DNA of 64,000 nucleotides from Chitinophaga oryziterrae (GCF_009758125.1 NZ_WRXO01000001.1:558001-622000), one strand, 5' to 3'; counted from the first letter of the stretch, positions 36,747 through 46,636 are shown. The notes: generated by a model not told the origin, from the sequence alone. Numbers and translations are program-made.

Positions 36747-39461
36747 TTACAATCTGAAATTCAATGTGGCCAGGAAGGTCGTACCCAGTTGGCTGAAGTG
36801 CGAAGCATCGTAGGTAACCATGCTGTACCGGCCATTAAAAGTGATGGCATTGATATTGTTCTTCAACTGTACAGGATCGTTTAAAACGGCCTGTCCGTCA
36901 CTGTTTAATGCTTTCAACTGATATTCCGGCGTTATATTCAGGATATTATTTACTGCTATGGAAGCACTTACCCGGTTACCAAAGCGGTAGCCTATATTAA
37001 TGTCCGTCAGCACTTTGGTTTTGAAAACCAGTTTCAGGTTCTTATCCAGCCCGTCATTGCGGAAAGTGGCTGGCCCGTACAATGTATTATTCAAACTGAA
37101 GCTCCATTTGTTGATATCCAGGTCACCACCCAATATAGCTTTGTATTTTGGCCTGCTGGTCAAAAGCAGCGCTTCCTGTATATAGTCAAAGGTCGACTGC
37201 CCCGCTTCGCTAATGAGCTTTGGATCTGTAGGGGCTCCATCCAGTTTATTGGAAATGGTATAGTTACCGGCAAAGTTAAGGGTAAGTCTGCCGGAGGTCC
37301 CGATCAACAGGTTCTTATAAGTGGCCACCACATCAATTCCCTGCGTTTTTGTACGGATACCATTGGTGAAGAAACTAACGCCTACAATGCCGTTGTTGGT
37401 CAATACAGTGTCCAGCGCTGCAGTTCCGCTGGCAGTGTGAGTAATGTTAGAACTCAGGATGATCCTGTCTTTAACATCAATATTATAGTAATCAACAGTA
37501 AGGCTGAAGTTCCTTGATGGCTTGAAGCCCAAACCTGCTGTAAAGTTTACGGATTTCTCCGGCTTCAGAGCGGGTACTCCCAGCAGATGTGCCTGGGGGC
37601 TGTGGTTATTTACAATACCTTTTGTCTGGATCCCCTGGCCCGGAACAAAACTTTGTTGTGCAATCTGCAGGTTTATCTGGTGCAGGCTGGGTGCACGGAA
37701 ACCTGTGGATATGGATGAACGCAGGGTGAGCATATCATCAGCTAATTTGGCTCTTCCGCTTATCTTCCATACAAAGGCACTACCAAAATCGCTGTAATAT
37801 TCCTCTCTGACGGTGCCGTTGAAAAGCAGGGCCTGGGAAAGATCATAGCTCAGGTCCAGATATCCGCCCATATTAAAACGGTTTGCCTTCAGTGCGTTGG
37901 GCTGGCTGATACCCGGAAAAGAGTTAGCACCTTCACCGGAGTATGAGGCAGTATCCCCTGCAATGATCTGGAAATTCTCACTCCGGAACTCGCTGCCAAA
38001 ACCTACAGACAGTTTATCACCCACCGCTTTTGTGATATCAATATTCCCTACCATCTGGTTAAAAGAAAAACCACCGGGTTTGAAAGAAATAGGACTATTT
38101 GCGCCTAAAGAATGGTTCACGGTATTATCTACTGTATATAACTGCTTGTTACCTCCGGTAGTAAAGCTTATATCATGTGTCCATCCATCTTTTTCTGTTT
38201 TAAATCCAACGGTGGCGTTGTAATCATTCAGATCGCCCTGAAAGGTAGGTCCATAGCCAAGGTATTCTGTTCCTGCAGCATGCAGCAATCCATAATCCTG
38301 TTTCCAGTAAGGGGTACGGTAATTGGCATAGCTTTGCACCTTCTTGTATATATAGGCCGCATTGGCATAAAAGGTCGTATAGTCGTTTAAGGGAAGGCCG
38401 GTGTTCACCAGGAATTTAGCAGCCGTATTGGTGGGTGTGCCATTGATATTCTTTGCATCCGGAAAGCGTGCCAGGAAAGCCTTTACATTCGCAAGACTTG
38501 CTTCGGAGCCATCGCTCAGGTCTTTGTTATCCTGTTCTGCATCTACTTTACCAGGGCGATTGGTTTTATTCTCTCTTTGAAAATTAATGGTATAATTGAT
38601 GAAGCCTTTACGGCCAATATTGGCGCCGCTGTTCAGACTTGTTGATAGTGAAAAACCATCCCCTTTATGGGTAATACCGCTGGCTATTTTAAAGTTGGTG
38701 TACTCGAACTTATCTTTCAGGATAATGTTCATAACACCGGCAATGGCATCAGAGCCATATTGCGCGGAGGCGCCATCGCGCAGGATCTCTACTCTTTTGA
38801 TGGCATCCGTAGGGATGGCTGCAAGGTCGGCGCCTGTTTCACCACGTCCCGGCGATGTTTGAATATATACCAGGGCACTGGGGTTCTTACGCTTACCATT
38901 GACCAATATCAGCGTACGGCTGGGGCCCATGTTCCTGATCTCATAAGGGTCCAGTAAAGAAGATGCATCATTCACCGGTGTGTTCACAGTATTAAAAGAA
39001 GGTACTCTTAATTGTAATGCTTTATCAAATGATAACTGACCGGTGGTCTGCAGTTCTGATGCACTGATATTGTCAACAGGAAGCAGTGAACTGGTGGATG
39101 TTCGTTGTGAGGCACGGCTACCCACCGCTACTATTATTTCGCTTAAGTCGACCGCAGCAGTGTTCAGGATAATATCCTTTGTTATATCTGCATGTTCTAT
39201 TTTAACAGGAAGGGAAGAAGGGGTGTAGCCTATACTGGTGAAGGAAATTTTGTAGGAGCCGGCAGCGAGTGATAGTTGGTAAGCGCCACCGGTATTTGTA
39301 GACGTTCCGCCTTTTTGTCCGGAGATGGTGATGGATACATTTTCCAGCGGTTCGCCTTTTTCATTTTTTACAGTTCCCTTTAATATGCCCTGCGAAACTG
39401 CAGACGTGCAGACATGCAGCAGTATAGCCATCACAGGGATGGCATAAATGAACTTATTCAT
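36747..39461 (-). CDS. TonB-dependent receptor without STN domain (paralogue)
   Basis: The 904-residue receptor begins MNKFIYAIPVMAILLHVCTS (signal peptide), then a carboxypeptidase-D regulatory-like domain (LKGTVKNEKGEPLENVS), plug (GPSRTLILVNGKRKN, RVEILRDGASAQYGSD) and barrel. Residue by residue it parallels the receptor at 31944-34994 over the whole plug and barrel, down to the C-terminal SQLGTTFLATLNFRL, but has no STN domain. It is therefore a transport paralogue that does not signal. It follows the ECF sigma gene. Confidence 0.94.
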   Translation of the reverse strand: MNKFIYAIPVMAILLHVCTSAVSQGILKGTVKNEKGEPLENVSITISGQKGGTSTNTGGAYQLSLAAGSYKISFTSIGYTPSSLPVKIEHADITKDIILNTAAVDLSEIIVAVGSRASQRTSTSSLLPVDNISASELQTTGQLSFDKALQLRVPSFNTVNTPVNDASSLLDPYEIRNMGPSRTLILVNGKRKNPSALVYIQTSPGRGETGADLAAIPTDAIKRVEILRDGASAQYGSDAIAGVMNIILKDKFEYTNFKIASGITHKGDGFSLSTSLNSGANIGRKGFINYTINFQRENKTNRPGKVDAEQDNKDLSDGSEASLANVKAFLARFPDAKNINGTPTNTAAKFLVNTGLPLNDYTTFYANAAYIYKKVQSYANYRTPYWKQDYGLLHAAGTEYLGYGPTFQGDLNDYNATVGFKTEKDGWTHDISFTTGGNKQLYTVDNTVNHSLGANSPISFKPGGFSFNQMVGNIDITKAVGDKLSVGFGSEFRSENFQIIAGDTASYSGEGANSFPGISQPNALKANRFNMGGYLDLSYDLSQALLFNGTVREEYYSDFGSAFVWKISGRAKLADDMLTLRSSISTGFRAPSLHQINLQIAQQSFVPGQGIQTKGIVNNHSPQAHLLGVPALKPEKSVNFTAGLGFKPSRNFSLTVDYYNIDVKDRIILSSNITHTASGTAALDTVLTNNGIVGVSFFTNGIRTKTQGIDVVATYKNLLIGTSGRLTLNFAGNYTISNKLDGAPTDPKLISEAGQSTFDYIQEALLLTSRPKYKAILGGDLDINKWSFSLNNTLYGPATFRNDGLDKNLKLVFKTKVLTDINIGYRFGNRVSASIAVNNILNITPEYQLKALNSDGQAVLNDPVQLKNNINAITFNGRYSMVTYDASHFSQLGTTFLATLNFRL

Positions 39462-39506
39462 ACGATTTAGAATTTAGATAGATTCTGGTTAAGAGTATTT
39501 ACAACG

Positions 39507-39541
39507 AAAAAGCAGGCATCCCCTTGAGGGCTTGCTTTTTT
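39507..39541 (-). terminator. Terminator after the ECF sigma gene
   Basis: On the minus strand AAAAGCAAGCCC...GCCTGCTTTTT pairs (one G:U pair) with a U-rich tail. It separates the sigma gene from the TonB receptor downstream. Confidence 0.7.
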
Positions 39542-39671
39542 TAACCGCAAGTGTATATTGTAATGGTTTGCAGGCCTGCATCAACCCATTATTACCAGCG
39601 GATCAGATACAAGAGGAGGAAGCCCCGGAAATTACCCCATGAGTTTAAAACTTTTTTTATCCGGTATTTCT

Positions 39672-40286
39672 TTAGTGGAGGTGAAGTAATACAAGCAGCA
39701 GTACCCGGGAACCAGGCATGTTTTCGCGGAGAGTGGCAATAGCCCGTCCCATTAATTTGTAGGATGCTTTCACAGAAAGATTCATGTTTTGGGCAATGTC
39801 TTCAAAGTTTAGTCCTTCGTAATAGCGTAGGTAAATGACCTCTTTTTGTTTAGCGGTGAGTTTATGCAGGAGGCTTTCGATCTGTTCTCTGGTTTGCTTC
39901 CTGTCTTCATTTTGCAGCATGAGGGTTTCCGGTGATAGTTCCAGTTCAAAACTGTATTCATTTCCTTCTTCGGGGTGCAACGGTCTTAATTTATTTTTCT
40001 TCTCGAGTGTGTGGAGAATGGAGGTACGGACAGATTTGAAAAGATAGCTTTTGACAGAGTGATGAATCGTTAACTTATACCGGTTTGTCCATAGCCATAC
40101 AAATACATCATGCAGGCAATCCTGTATAACCGGGAGATCAACATTGAACTTAAGTCCATATTGTGTTAACTGCCGCACATATTTATTGTAGAGATGAGTG
40201 AACGCGTCATAATTTCCTGATTTTATTTGTGTTATCAGGGCCTGATCTTCGTGTAAATTATTTAAGTCAAAGGTTGCGTTGGCCAT
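39672..40286 (-). CDS. ECF RNA polymerase sigma factor
   Basis: Start at 40286 (MANATFDLNNLHEDQALI) gives 204 residues. Region 2 (AFTHLYNKYVRQLTQYGLK, then HDVFVWLWTNR) and region 4 (TAKQKEVIYLRYYEGLNFED, IAQNMNLSVKASYKLMGRA) are clear. It belongs to the FecI-like group of Bacteroidota. A frame start at 40394 adds 36 residues of AT-rich, non-conserved text. The FecR-type anti-sigma gene at 35028-36044 is the probable partner. Confidence 0.92.
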   Translation of the reverse strand: MANATFDLNNLHEDQALITQIKSGNYDAFTHLYNKYVRQLTQYGLKFNVDLPVIQDCLHDVFVWLWTNRYKLTIHHSVKSYLFKSVRTSILHTLEKKNKLRPLHPEEGNEYSFELELSPETLMLQNEDRKQTREQIESLLHKLTAKQKEVIYLRYYEGLNFEDIAQNMNLSVKASYKLMGRAIATLRENMPGSRVLLLVLLHLH

Positions 40287-40445
40287 GTAAGGATCACATT
40301 GTTCAGCTTGTTGTAATATGTAAATAAAAATTATATAATATTTATTAAAGGCTTCTTGTAATATAATGATAAAAAAACTTACTTCATATGACATGGTGAA
40401 ATTTTAATATTCGTATCTGGCCTGTTTGATGAAAAGAATGGGAAT

Positions 40446-40493
40446 AAAAGCAAAGCGGCGCTGTCAGGATCCTGACAGCGCCGCTTTGCTTTT
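40446..40493. terminator. 48-bp perfect palindrome after mnmA
   Basis: Bases 40446-40469 and 40470-40493 are exact reverse complements with no loop base (centre GGATCC), GC-rich inside and with AAAAGCAAAG/CTTTGCTTTT ends. It lies just after the mnmA stop and would work as a terminator in either direction. Confidence 0.85.
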
Positions 40494-40504
40494 TATTTAA
40501 CTAC

Positions 40505-41605
40505 TTATTTTATCCCTGCTCTCTGGATAATTCCGCCGCCGATCACATCATCTCCATCATAAAACACGGCAGATTGTCCGGGTGCAATCCCTTTCACCTG
40601 TTCGTAGAAATTCACTTTCACTTTACCCTCTTCGTTATAGAGGTTGCTCAGTGAAGGAGTGCTTTTATAACGGATCTTGGTTAAAGCTTCCATGCCTTCA
40701 GGAATATGATCGTATTTGATCATGTTGATCCCGCCTACGAACATTTCGCTACGGTCTAACTCATTTTCTCCGCCTAAAACAACGGTATTGGTTTCAGGAA
40801 TGATCTCGGTAACGAACATCGGTCTGCCCAGGGCAATTTCAAGCCCTTTACGCTGCCCGATGGTATAAAAGGGGTAACCCTTATGATGACCTACGATCGT
40901 GCCGTCACGCAGTACGAAATTGCCACCGTTTACCCGTTCTTCCAGTCCGTCTACCCGGCGTTTCAGGAATCCTCGGTAATCATTATCCGGCACAAAGCAT
41001 ATTTCATAGCTTTCTGCCTTTTTCGCCAGTTCAGGATATCCGAAGTCTTCTGCCATCTGGCGGATAGCCGGTTTACGGTATCCACCCAGGGGAAGCATGG
41101 TGCGTTTTAATACATCCTGTTGTAAACCCCAGAGCACATAACTCTGGTCTTTCAGTTCGTCGATGCCTTTGCTTAATACAAAGCGGTCGTTTTCTTCCCT
41201 GATCTGTGCATAGTGGCCGGTGGCAATGAATGCGCAATCCAGTGCGTCCGCTCTTTTCATGAGCGCCCGCCATTTAATGTGTGTGTTACACAATACACAG
41301 GGATTAGGTGTACGTCCTGCTATATATTCGTCTACAAAGTTCTCAATTACAAAATCCCCGAATTCATCTCTTATATCCAGCACGAAGTGTGAGAAGCCGT
41401 GGTGAACAGCCGCCGCACGCGCGTCGTTAAAGGAGTCCAGGTTACAGCATCCCGTCTCTTTTTTACTGGAACCAGCTGACGCATAATCCCAGGTTTTCAT
41501 GGTGATACCCACCACTTCATACCCTTGTTCATTCAACATCAGCGCTGTTACCGTACTATCTATACCGCCGCTCATCGCTACCAGTACTTTGCCATGTCTG
41601 CTCAT
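40505..41605 (-). CDS. mnmA: tRNA 2-thiouridine(34) synthase MnmA
   Basis: The 366-residue enzyme transfers sulfur to U34 of Lys, Glu and Gln tRNAs. It has the PP-loop VAMSGGIDSTVTA, the catalytic cysteines C103 (NPCVLCN) and C203 (YEICFVPDNDY), and GHYAQI. Length is standard. The gene is single, ahead of a 420-bp intergenic stretch. Confidence 0.97.
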   Translation of the reverse strand: MSRHGKVLVAMSGGIDSTVTALMLNEQGYEVVGITMKTWDYASAGSSKKETGCCNLDSFNDARAAAVHHGFSHFVLDIRDEFGDFVIENFVDEYIAGRTPNPCVLCNTHIKWRALMKRADALDCAFIATGHYAQIREENDRFVLSKGIDELKDQSYVLWGLQQDVLKRTMLPLGGYRKPAIRQMAEDFGYPELAKKAESYEICFVPDNDYRGFLKRRVDGLEERVNGGNFVLRDGTIVGHHKGYPFYTIGQRKGLEIALGRPMFVTEIIPETNTVVLGGENELDRSEMFVGGINMIKYDHIPEGMEALTKIRYKSTPSLSNLYNEEGKVKVNFYEQVKGIAPGQSAVFYDGDDVIGGGIIQRAGIK

Positions 41606-41751
41606 TGTTGCATATTATTAAGGCTGCAAAATTACTGAAAAATCACCAAACGGGGGGTGTTACGAACGTGGGAGATAACCGGTTGAATAAGAGGGAAAGT
41701 ATGGGATTGCCAGCAGAAACACTCCCATAAATTCTTTATAACTGCTTTATA

Positions 41752-41819
41752 AACCCTATATAAGCCCTATCTATATAAGTACAGCTTATATACAGCTTAA
41801 ATAGGGCTTATATAGGGCT
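41752..41819. repeat. AT-rich inverted and direct repeat cluster
   Basis: AACCCTATATAAGCCCTAT at 41752-41770 faces ATAGGGCTTATATAGGGCT at 41801-41819 (17 of 19 bases pair). The words TATAAGCCC and GGGCTTATA recur several times up to 41835. It lies in the 420-bp gap 41606-42028 between mnmA and uxaB; the rest of that gap is AT-rich and holds the uxaB promoter. Confidence 0.6.
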
Positions 41820-41960
41820 TATATACGGGTTATATATCCTAAAGGGTAGAATATCAATTAGTTGTAAGTAGTAACTATTATCTTGATGCTTTTTTACTAC
41901 TGATTAACAATGAATTAAAATATAAGAGAAATTATTATAGCAGGAAAGGGTAAAAAATTA

Positions 41961-41992
41961 TTGAGGAAAGTTCTTCCGGAGTTATATATTTA
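41961..41992 (+). promoter_or_regulatory. Possible promoter of uxaB
   Basis: TTG (41961-41963), 21 bases, then TATATTTA (41985-41992), matching TAnnTTTG at 7 of 8 positions. No copy of the TGCAAACGTTTGCA operator is seen here. Confidence 0.35.
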
Positions 41993-42028
41993 TTGATCAA
42001 ATTTCACTGAATAACTAAAATTACTAAC

Positions 42029-43501
42029 ATGTTACCTATACTAAATAAGGCTCATGTATTGAAGCATCCCGATTTTGGCATTACAGAGCGTTATTTAAAC
42101 TATCCTGAAAAGATCTTACAGTTCGGGACAGGAGTATTATTGCGAGGACTGGTAGATTACCTGGTTGATAAGGCCAACAAACAGGGCCTCTTCGAAGGAA
42201 GGATCGTGATCGTAAAATCTACGGACGGGCCAACGACGGATTTCGCTTCCCAGGATAACCTGTATACTACCAGTATCAAAGGCGTAGCCCAGGGAGAGCT
42301 GGTGAATCAACGGATAATCAATGCTTCTGTTAGCCGGGTTTTGCAATCGAATGCAGAATGGACAAAAATACTGGAAGCTGTTCATCAACCCGACCTGCAA
42401 ATCATCATTTCCAATACAACAGAGGTTGGTATTCAATATGTTGCAGAGAAAATAGACAAAGGCGTACCCGCTTCTTACCCCGGTAAATTGCTGGCAATCC
42501 TCCACGAGCGCTACACTCATTTCAAAGGGGCCTCACATAGCGGTTTTGTCATCGTACCTACAGAACTGGTAGTCAATAACGGCAGCTTATTACAGGAGAT
42601 CATATTAAAACTGGCTGCTTATAACGAACTGCCCGAAGCCTTCATCAACTGGATCACTGCCAATAACCAGTTCTGCAATTCGCTGGTAGACCGTATCGTT
42701 CCCGGTAAGCCTAAAGAATTAGCGACGCTGGAAGAAGAAGCCGGGTATACAGATCAGTTATGGATAGATGCAGAACCTTACTTGTTATGGGCTATCGAAG
42801 GAGATGAAACCATCTGTAATACATTGTGTTTCTGTGAGGCAGATGACCGCATGCTCATCACGCCGGATATCACCCCTTACAGAGAACAGAAACTGCGCAT
42901 CCTGAATGGAAGTCATACGATATCCGTACCACTGGCTTTCCTGAAAGGGTTAAACACCGTGTATGAAAGCATGAGTAATGAATACATGCGCACGTTTTTC
43001 AGAACGGTGATCACAGAAGAAATAGTACCTACCATAAAAGACACCTGCCCGCAGGCGCCTGTTTTTGCAGAAGATGTACTGGACAGGTTCGCCAATCCCT
43101 ACATCGCGCATAAACTGATCAGCATTACCTTCCAGGAAAGCTCCAAGATGAACGCCCGGAACGTACGCACCATCGCCCGCTATTACGAACGCGAACATAT
43201 CGTGCCTTCACATATGGCGCTGGGCTTTGCCGCTATGCTGCTTTTCCTGCGTCCTGCAAAGGAAGAGAACGGGGTGTATGCCGGTTTACGCGGAACAGAA
43301 TACTACACGATCACAGATGATAACGCGGCTATTTTTGCGGCCTGCTGGAAGAATAAAAATACAGCAGAAATGGTGAAAGAGATTTGTGCAGATAAACGCT
43401 TATGGGAGATAGACCTGAGCGCTATTCCCAATTTCTGCGAATCCGTAACAACGCACTTGCAGAACATGCTGCAGGATGGATCAGGAACGTATTTAGATTA
43501 A
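42029..43501 (+). CDS. uxaB: Tagaturonate reductase (altronate oxidoreductase)
   Basis: A 490-residue NAD-dependent enzyme of the mannitol dehydrogenase family that reduces tagaturonate to altronate. It has the Rossmann start (ILQFGTGVLLRGLVDYLVDK), the STDGPTTDF segment, and RILNGSHT in the C-terminal domain (catalytic lysine region KLRILNGSHT). Position at the head of the hexuronate operon supports UxaB over UxuB (fructuronate reductase). It is 14 bp ahead of uxaC. Confidence 0.94.
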   Translation: MLPILNKAHVLKHPDFGITERYLNYPEKILQFGTGVLLRGLVDYLVDKANKQGLFEGRIVIVKSTDGPTTDFASQDNLYTTSIKGVAQGELVNQRIINASVSRVLQSNAEWTKILEAVHQPDLQIIISNTTEVGIQYVAEKIDKGVPASYPGKLLAILHERYTHFKGASHSGFVIVPTELVVNNGSLLQEIILKLAAYNELPEAFINWITANNQFCNSLVDRIVPGKPKELATLEEEAGYTDQLWIDAEPYLLWAIEGDETICNTLCFCEADDRMLITPDITPYREQKLRILNGSHTISVPLAFLKGLNTVYESMSNEYMRTFFRTVITEEIVPTIKDTCPQAPVFAEDVLDRFANPYIAHKLISITFQESSKMNARNVRTIARYYEREHIVPSHMALGFAAMLLFLRPAKEENGVYAGLRGTEYYTITDDNAAIFAACWKNKNTAEMVKEICADKRLWEIDLSAIPNFCESVTTHLQNMLQDGSGTYLD

Positions 43502-43515
43502 TGGAACTATAGATT

Positions 43516-44928
43516 ATGAAGCAATTCCTGTGTGCTGATTTCCTGTTACGTACAGAAACAGCAAAACAACTATTCCACGATTATGCTAAAGAGATGCCTG
43601 TCATCGATTATCATAATCACCTGGCTCCTGATGAAATAGCGGGCAACAGACAATTTGAAAGTCTTAGCGCTATGTGGCTGAAAGGCGACCATTACAAATG
43701 GAGAGCCATGCGGGCTAACGGTGTAGATGAAAAATATATCACCGGCGATACCGATGATCTTACCAAATTTAAACACTGGGCGGCGACGGTACCTTATACC
43801 ATGCGCAATCCTTTATACCACTGGACGCACATGGAATTGCTCAACCCCTTTGGTATAAAGCAATTGCTGGATGCAGACAGTGCTTCCGCTATATATGACC
43901 AGTGCAATGAGCAGTTGTCTCATTGGAGAACACAATCGCTTTTAACACATTTTAAAGTGCATGCTTTATGCACAACAGATGATCCCTGCGATGCACTGGA
44001 ACACCATAAGAATATTCAGCAGTCGGCTTTCAATGTAAAGGTATTGCCGACTTTCCGGCCGGATAAAATCCTGGCGGTAGAAGATGTTACTGCATTCAAT
44101 GCATATGTAGATAAACTAAGCATCACTGCTGATACAGAAGCCGGTACTTACAGCAAATTACTGGATGCACTGCGTAGCAGACATGATTATTTCCACGCTG
44201 CAGGTGGCCGCTTATCAGATCATGGTATCAGTACTTTTTACGGCAGCCCGTTTACGGCTGCTTCACTGGAAAAGATCTACACTAAACTGCGTGCAGGGCA
44301 AACCATCACCACAGCCGAAGCGGAAGAATTCAAATCAGGCACCCTGCATTTTATCTGCGAGTGGAACCATGAACGCAACTGGGTACAGCAGTTCCATGTA
44401 GGCGCCATCCGCAATAATAACAGCCGCTTATTACAATCCGTAGGGGCAGACGCGGGGGTAGATTCCATTGGCGACTGGCAGGTGGCTCAGGCCATGTCCT
44501 CATTTTTAGATGGATTGGACAAAAAAGGGAAGCTGGCCAAGACAGTCGTGTATAATTTAAACCCCGCTTACAACGAGGTATTTGCTACGATGGTCGGTAA
44601 TTTCCAGGGTGGTACAGTGCCCGGTAAAATGCAGTTCGGCTCCGGATGGTGGTTCCTGGACCAGAAAGATGGCATGGAAAAACAACTGAATACCTTAAGC
44701 AATATGGGCCTGCTGAGCAGGTTCGTAGGTATGCTCACGGATTCAAGAAGTTTCCTGTCGTTTTCCCGGCATGAATATTTTCGACGTATTTTGTGTAACC
44801 TCATCGGCAACGATGTGGAGAACGGAGAACTGCCGGGAGATATTAAGTGGCTGGGAAAGATGGTGCAGGATATCTGCTACAATAATGCGAAAACATATTT
44901 TAAGTTTGAGGATAATGAAGCCAGTTAA
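43516..44928 (+). CDS. uxaC: Glucuronate/galacturonate isomerase
   Basis: A 470-residue TIM-barrel amidohydrolase that isomerises galacturonate to tagaturonate and glucuronate to fructuronate. Metal motif DYHNHLAPDEI near the N-terminus, HALCTTDDPCD, LSFSRHEYFRRILC near the end. Length is typical. The kdgK gene starts inside its last codons (14-bp overlap). Confidence 0.95.
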   Translation: MKQFLCADFLLRTETAKQLFHDYAKEMPVIDYHNHLAPDEIAGNRQFESLSAMWLKGDHYKWRAMRANGVDEKYITGDTDDLTKFKHWAATVPYTMRNPLYHWTHMELLNPFGIKQLLDADSASAIYDQCNEQLSHWRTQSLLTHFKVHALCTTDDPCDALEHHKNIQQSAFNVKVLPTFRPDKILAVEDVTAFNAYVDKLSITADTEAGTYSKLLDALRSRHDYFHAAGGRLSDHGISTFYGSPFTAASLEKIYTKLRAGQTITTAEAEEFKSGTLHFICEWNHERNWVQQFHVGAIRNNNSRLLQSVGADAGVDSIGDWQVAQAMSSFLDGLDKKGKLAKTVVYNLNPAYNEVFATMVGNFQGGTVPGKMQFGSGWWFLDQKDGMEKQLNTLSNMGLLSRFVGMLTDSRSFLSFSRHEYFRRILCNLIGNDVENGELPGDIKWLGKMVQDICYNNAKTYFKFEDNEAS

Positions 44929-45913
44929 AGTTATTTCATTCGGAGAAATTCTGCTTCGGCTGTCGCCGGAGTTCGCACAACATAGCGCTGCGATATATGT
45001 AGGCGGTGCAGAAGCAAATGTAGCTGCTGCACTGGCGAACTGGGGTACGCCCGTTACTTACATCAGCCGGGTGCCGGACAATGGTATCGCAACGCAGGTA
45101 CTGCAACAGCTGGAAGAGATAGGCGTAGAAACGGACCGCATGCTGAAAGGCGGGGACCGTATCGGTATCTACTACCTGGAACAGGGGAAAGACCTGAAAA
45201 ACGCCGGTGTAGTGTACGACAGAAAATATTCTTCCTTCAGCCAACTGCAACCCGGGACCGTAGACTGGGACAGCCTGCTGGGCGATGCGGAGTGGTTCCA
45301 CTGGAGCGCGCTCACCCCCGCACTGAACGAAGACGCGGCCATCATCTGCAAAGAAGTACTGGAAGCAGCTACAAGAAAGGGACTGACCATCTCCACAGAT
45401 CTCAATTACCGCAGTAAACTATGGCAATACGGAAAACAACCTGGTGCTGTAATGCCTGAACTGGCGCAGTACTGCGATGTGATCATGGGCAATATCTGGG
45501 CCGCTCACCAGATGCTGGACACCACGTTAAACACTGCCGCATTAACCGCAGATACAAAGGATGTATATTTGGAGGAGGCCGGTAAAGTAGCGAAAGAAAT
45601 AAGAGAGAAATATCCGCGTTGCAAAAAAGTAGCTTTTACATTCCGCTTTTCAAATGCGCCTACGCATAATTTATATTACGCTACCTGGCATGATGAAAAA
45701 GGAGACGTGGTATCAAAGCAGTATGAAACAAATGCCGTAGTGGACAGAGTAGGGAGTGGCGACTGTTTCATGGCGGGATTGATACATGCGCAACTGGAAG
45801 GTATGAATGCACAGCAAACCGTTTCATTTGCCGCCGCCGCCGCCTGGTCCAAGTTATTCCTGAAAGGAGATTTTAATCTAACAGCTAAAGCAGACATTCA
45901 AAAATTAATATAG
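44915..45913 (+). CDS. kdgK: 2-keto-3-deoxygluconate kinase (PfkB family)
   Basis: Start at 44915 (MKPVKVISFGEILLRLSP) gives 332 residues; the open frame reaches back to 44771 but only shadows uxaC. It has the PfkB N-terminal GGAEANVAAALANWG and C-terminal signature DRVGSGDCFMAGLIHA. It phosphorylates KDG to KDPG. It lies between uxaC and the aldolase (2 bp gap). Confidence 0.93.
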   Translation: MKPVKVISFGEILLRLSPEFAQHSAAIYVGGAEANVAAALANWGTPVTYISRVPDNGIATQVLQQLEEIGVETDRMLKGGDRIGIYYLEQGKDLKNAGVVYDRKYSSFSQLQPGTVDWDSLLGDAEWFHWSALTPALNEDAAIICKEVLEAATRKGLTISTDLNYRSKLWQYGKQPGAVMPELAQYCDVIMGNIWAAHQMLDTTLNTAALTADTKDVYLEEAGKVAKEIREKYPRCKKVAFTFRFSNAPTHNLYYATWHDEKGDVVSKQYETNAVVDRVGSGDCFMAGLIHAQLEGMNAQQTVSFAAAAAWSKLFLKGDFNLTAKADIQKLI

Positions 45914-45915
45914 AT

Positions 45916-46581
45916 ATGGCACCAGCAACCGCAGAGATCATTGCTGCATTTGAAAAAAGTAAGCTCATACCTGTATTTTATCACGAAGAAGAAGAGGTAT
46001 GTTATGAAGTGATGAAAGCCTGTTATGAGGCAGGTATCCGTGTATTTGAATTTACCAACAGGGGAGATAATGCACGCCGTAATTTTGCTTATATGCGCGA
46101 TAAGAAACTGGCTGCTATGCCGGACATGTTCCTGGGAATAGGCACCATTAAAAACGCGGAAGATGCAAAGCTGTTTGCCGGTATGGGCGCAGATTTTATA
46201 GTAAGCCCTATCACCGACGTGTCTGTCGCAGACGCCTGTAAAAAGGAAGAAATCGCCTGGATACCCGGTTGTATGACGCCTTCGGAAATCGCTGTTGCAG
46301 AGAAAACAGGGGCTTCGTTTGCTAAATTGTTCCCCGGCAATGTACTGGGCACCGGTTTCGTGACTGCCATCAAACCCCTTTTCCCGAATATGAAGTTTAT
46401 GCCAACAGGTGGGGTAGATGCAACTAAAGAAAGCATGCAGGCCTGGTTCGATGCCGGGGTCGTATGTGTAGGGATGGGATCAGGATTATTAAAAAAAGAC
46501 CTGATAGAAAAGAAAGACTGGGCCGGACTGAAAGCCCAGTTATCCAAAGCAGTGGATATTGCAAAAACTATCAATAAATAA
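45916..46581 (+). CDS. eda: KDPG/KHG aldolase
   Basis: The 221-residue class I aldolase splits KDPG into pyruvate and glyceraldehyde-3-phosphate. It shows the Schiff-base lysine in FAKLFPGNVLG (about residue 139) and the phosphate-binding MPTGGV. The upstream FEFTNRGDN segment is typical. It completes the KDG route right after KdgK. Confidence 0.95.
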   Translation: MAPATAEIIAAFEKSKLIPVFYHEEEEVCYEVMKACYEAGIRVFEFTNRGDNARRNFAYMRDKKLAAMPDMFLGIGTIKNAEDAKLFAGMGADFIVSPITDVSVADACKKEEIAWIPGCMTPSEIAVAEKTGASFAKLFPGNVLGTGFVTAIKPLFPNMKFMPTGGVDATKESMQAWFDAGVVCVGMGSGLLKKDLIEKKDWAGLKAQLSKAVDIAKTINK

Positions 46582-46618
46582 AAGAACGATCATATTAAGG
46601 TGTTAGAAAGCATTAATA

Positions 46619-46636
46619 AATGCAAACGTTTGCATT
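46619..46636. promoter_or_regulatory. Operator palindrome before exuT
   Basis: AATGCAAACGTTTGCATT is a perfect 18-bp palindrome. Its right half holds the TTG (46630-46632) of a promoter with TAAATTGA (46653-46660) 20 bases later, so a bound LacI-family repressor would block transcription. The same core occurs at 49939-49952. Confidence 0.75.
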
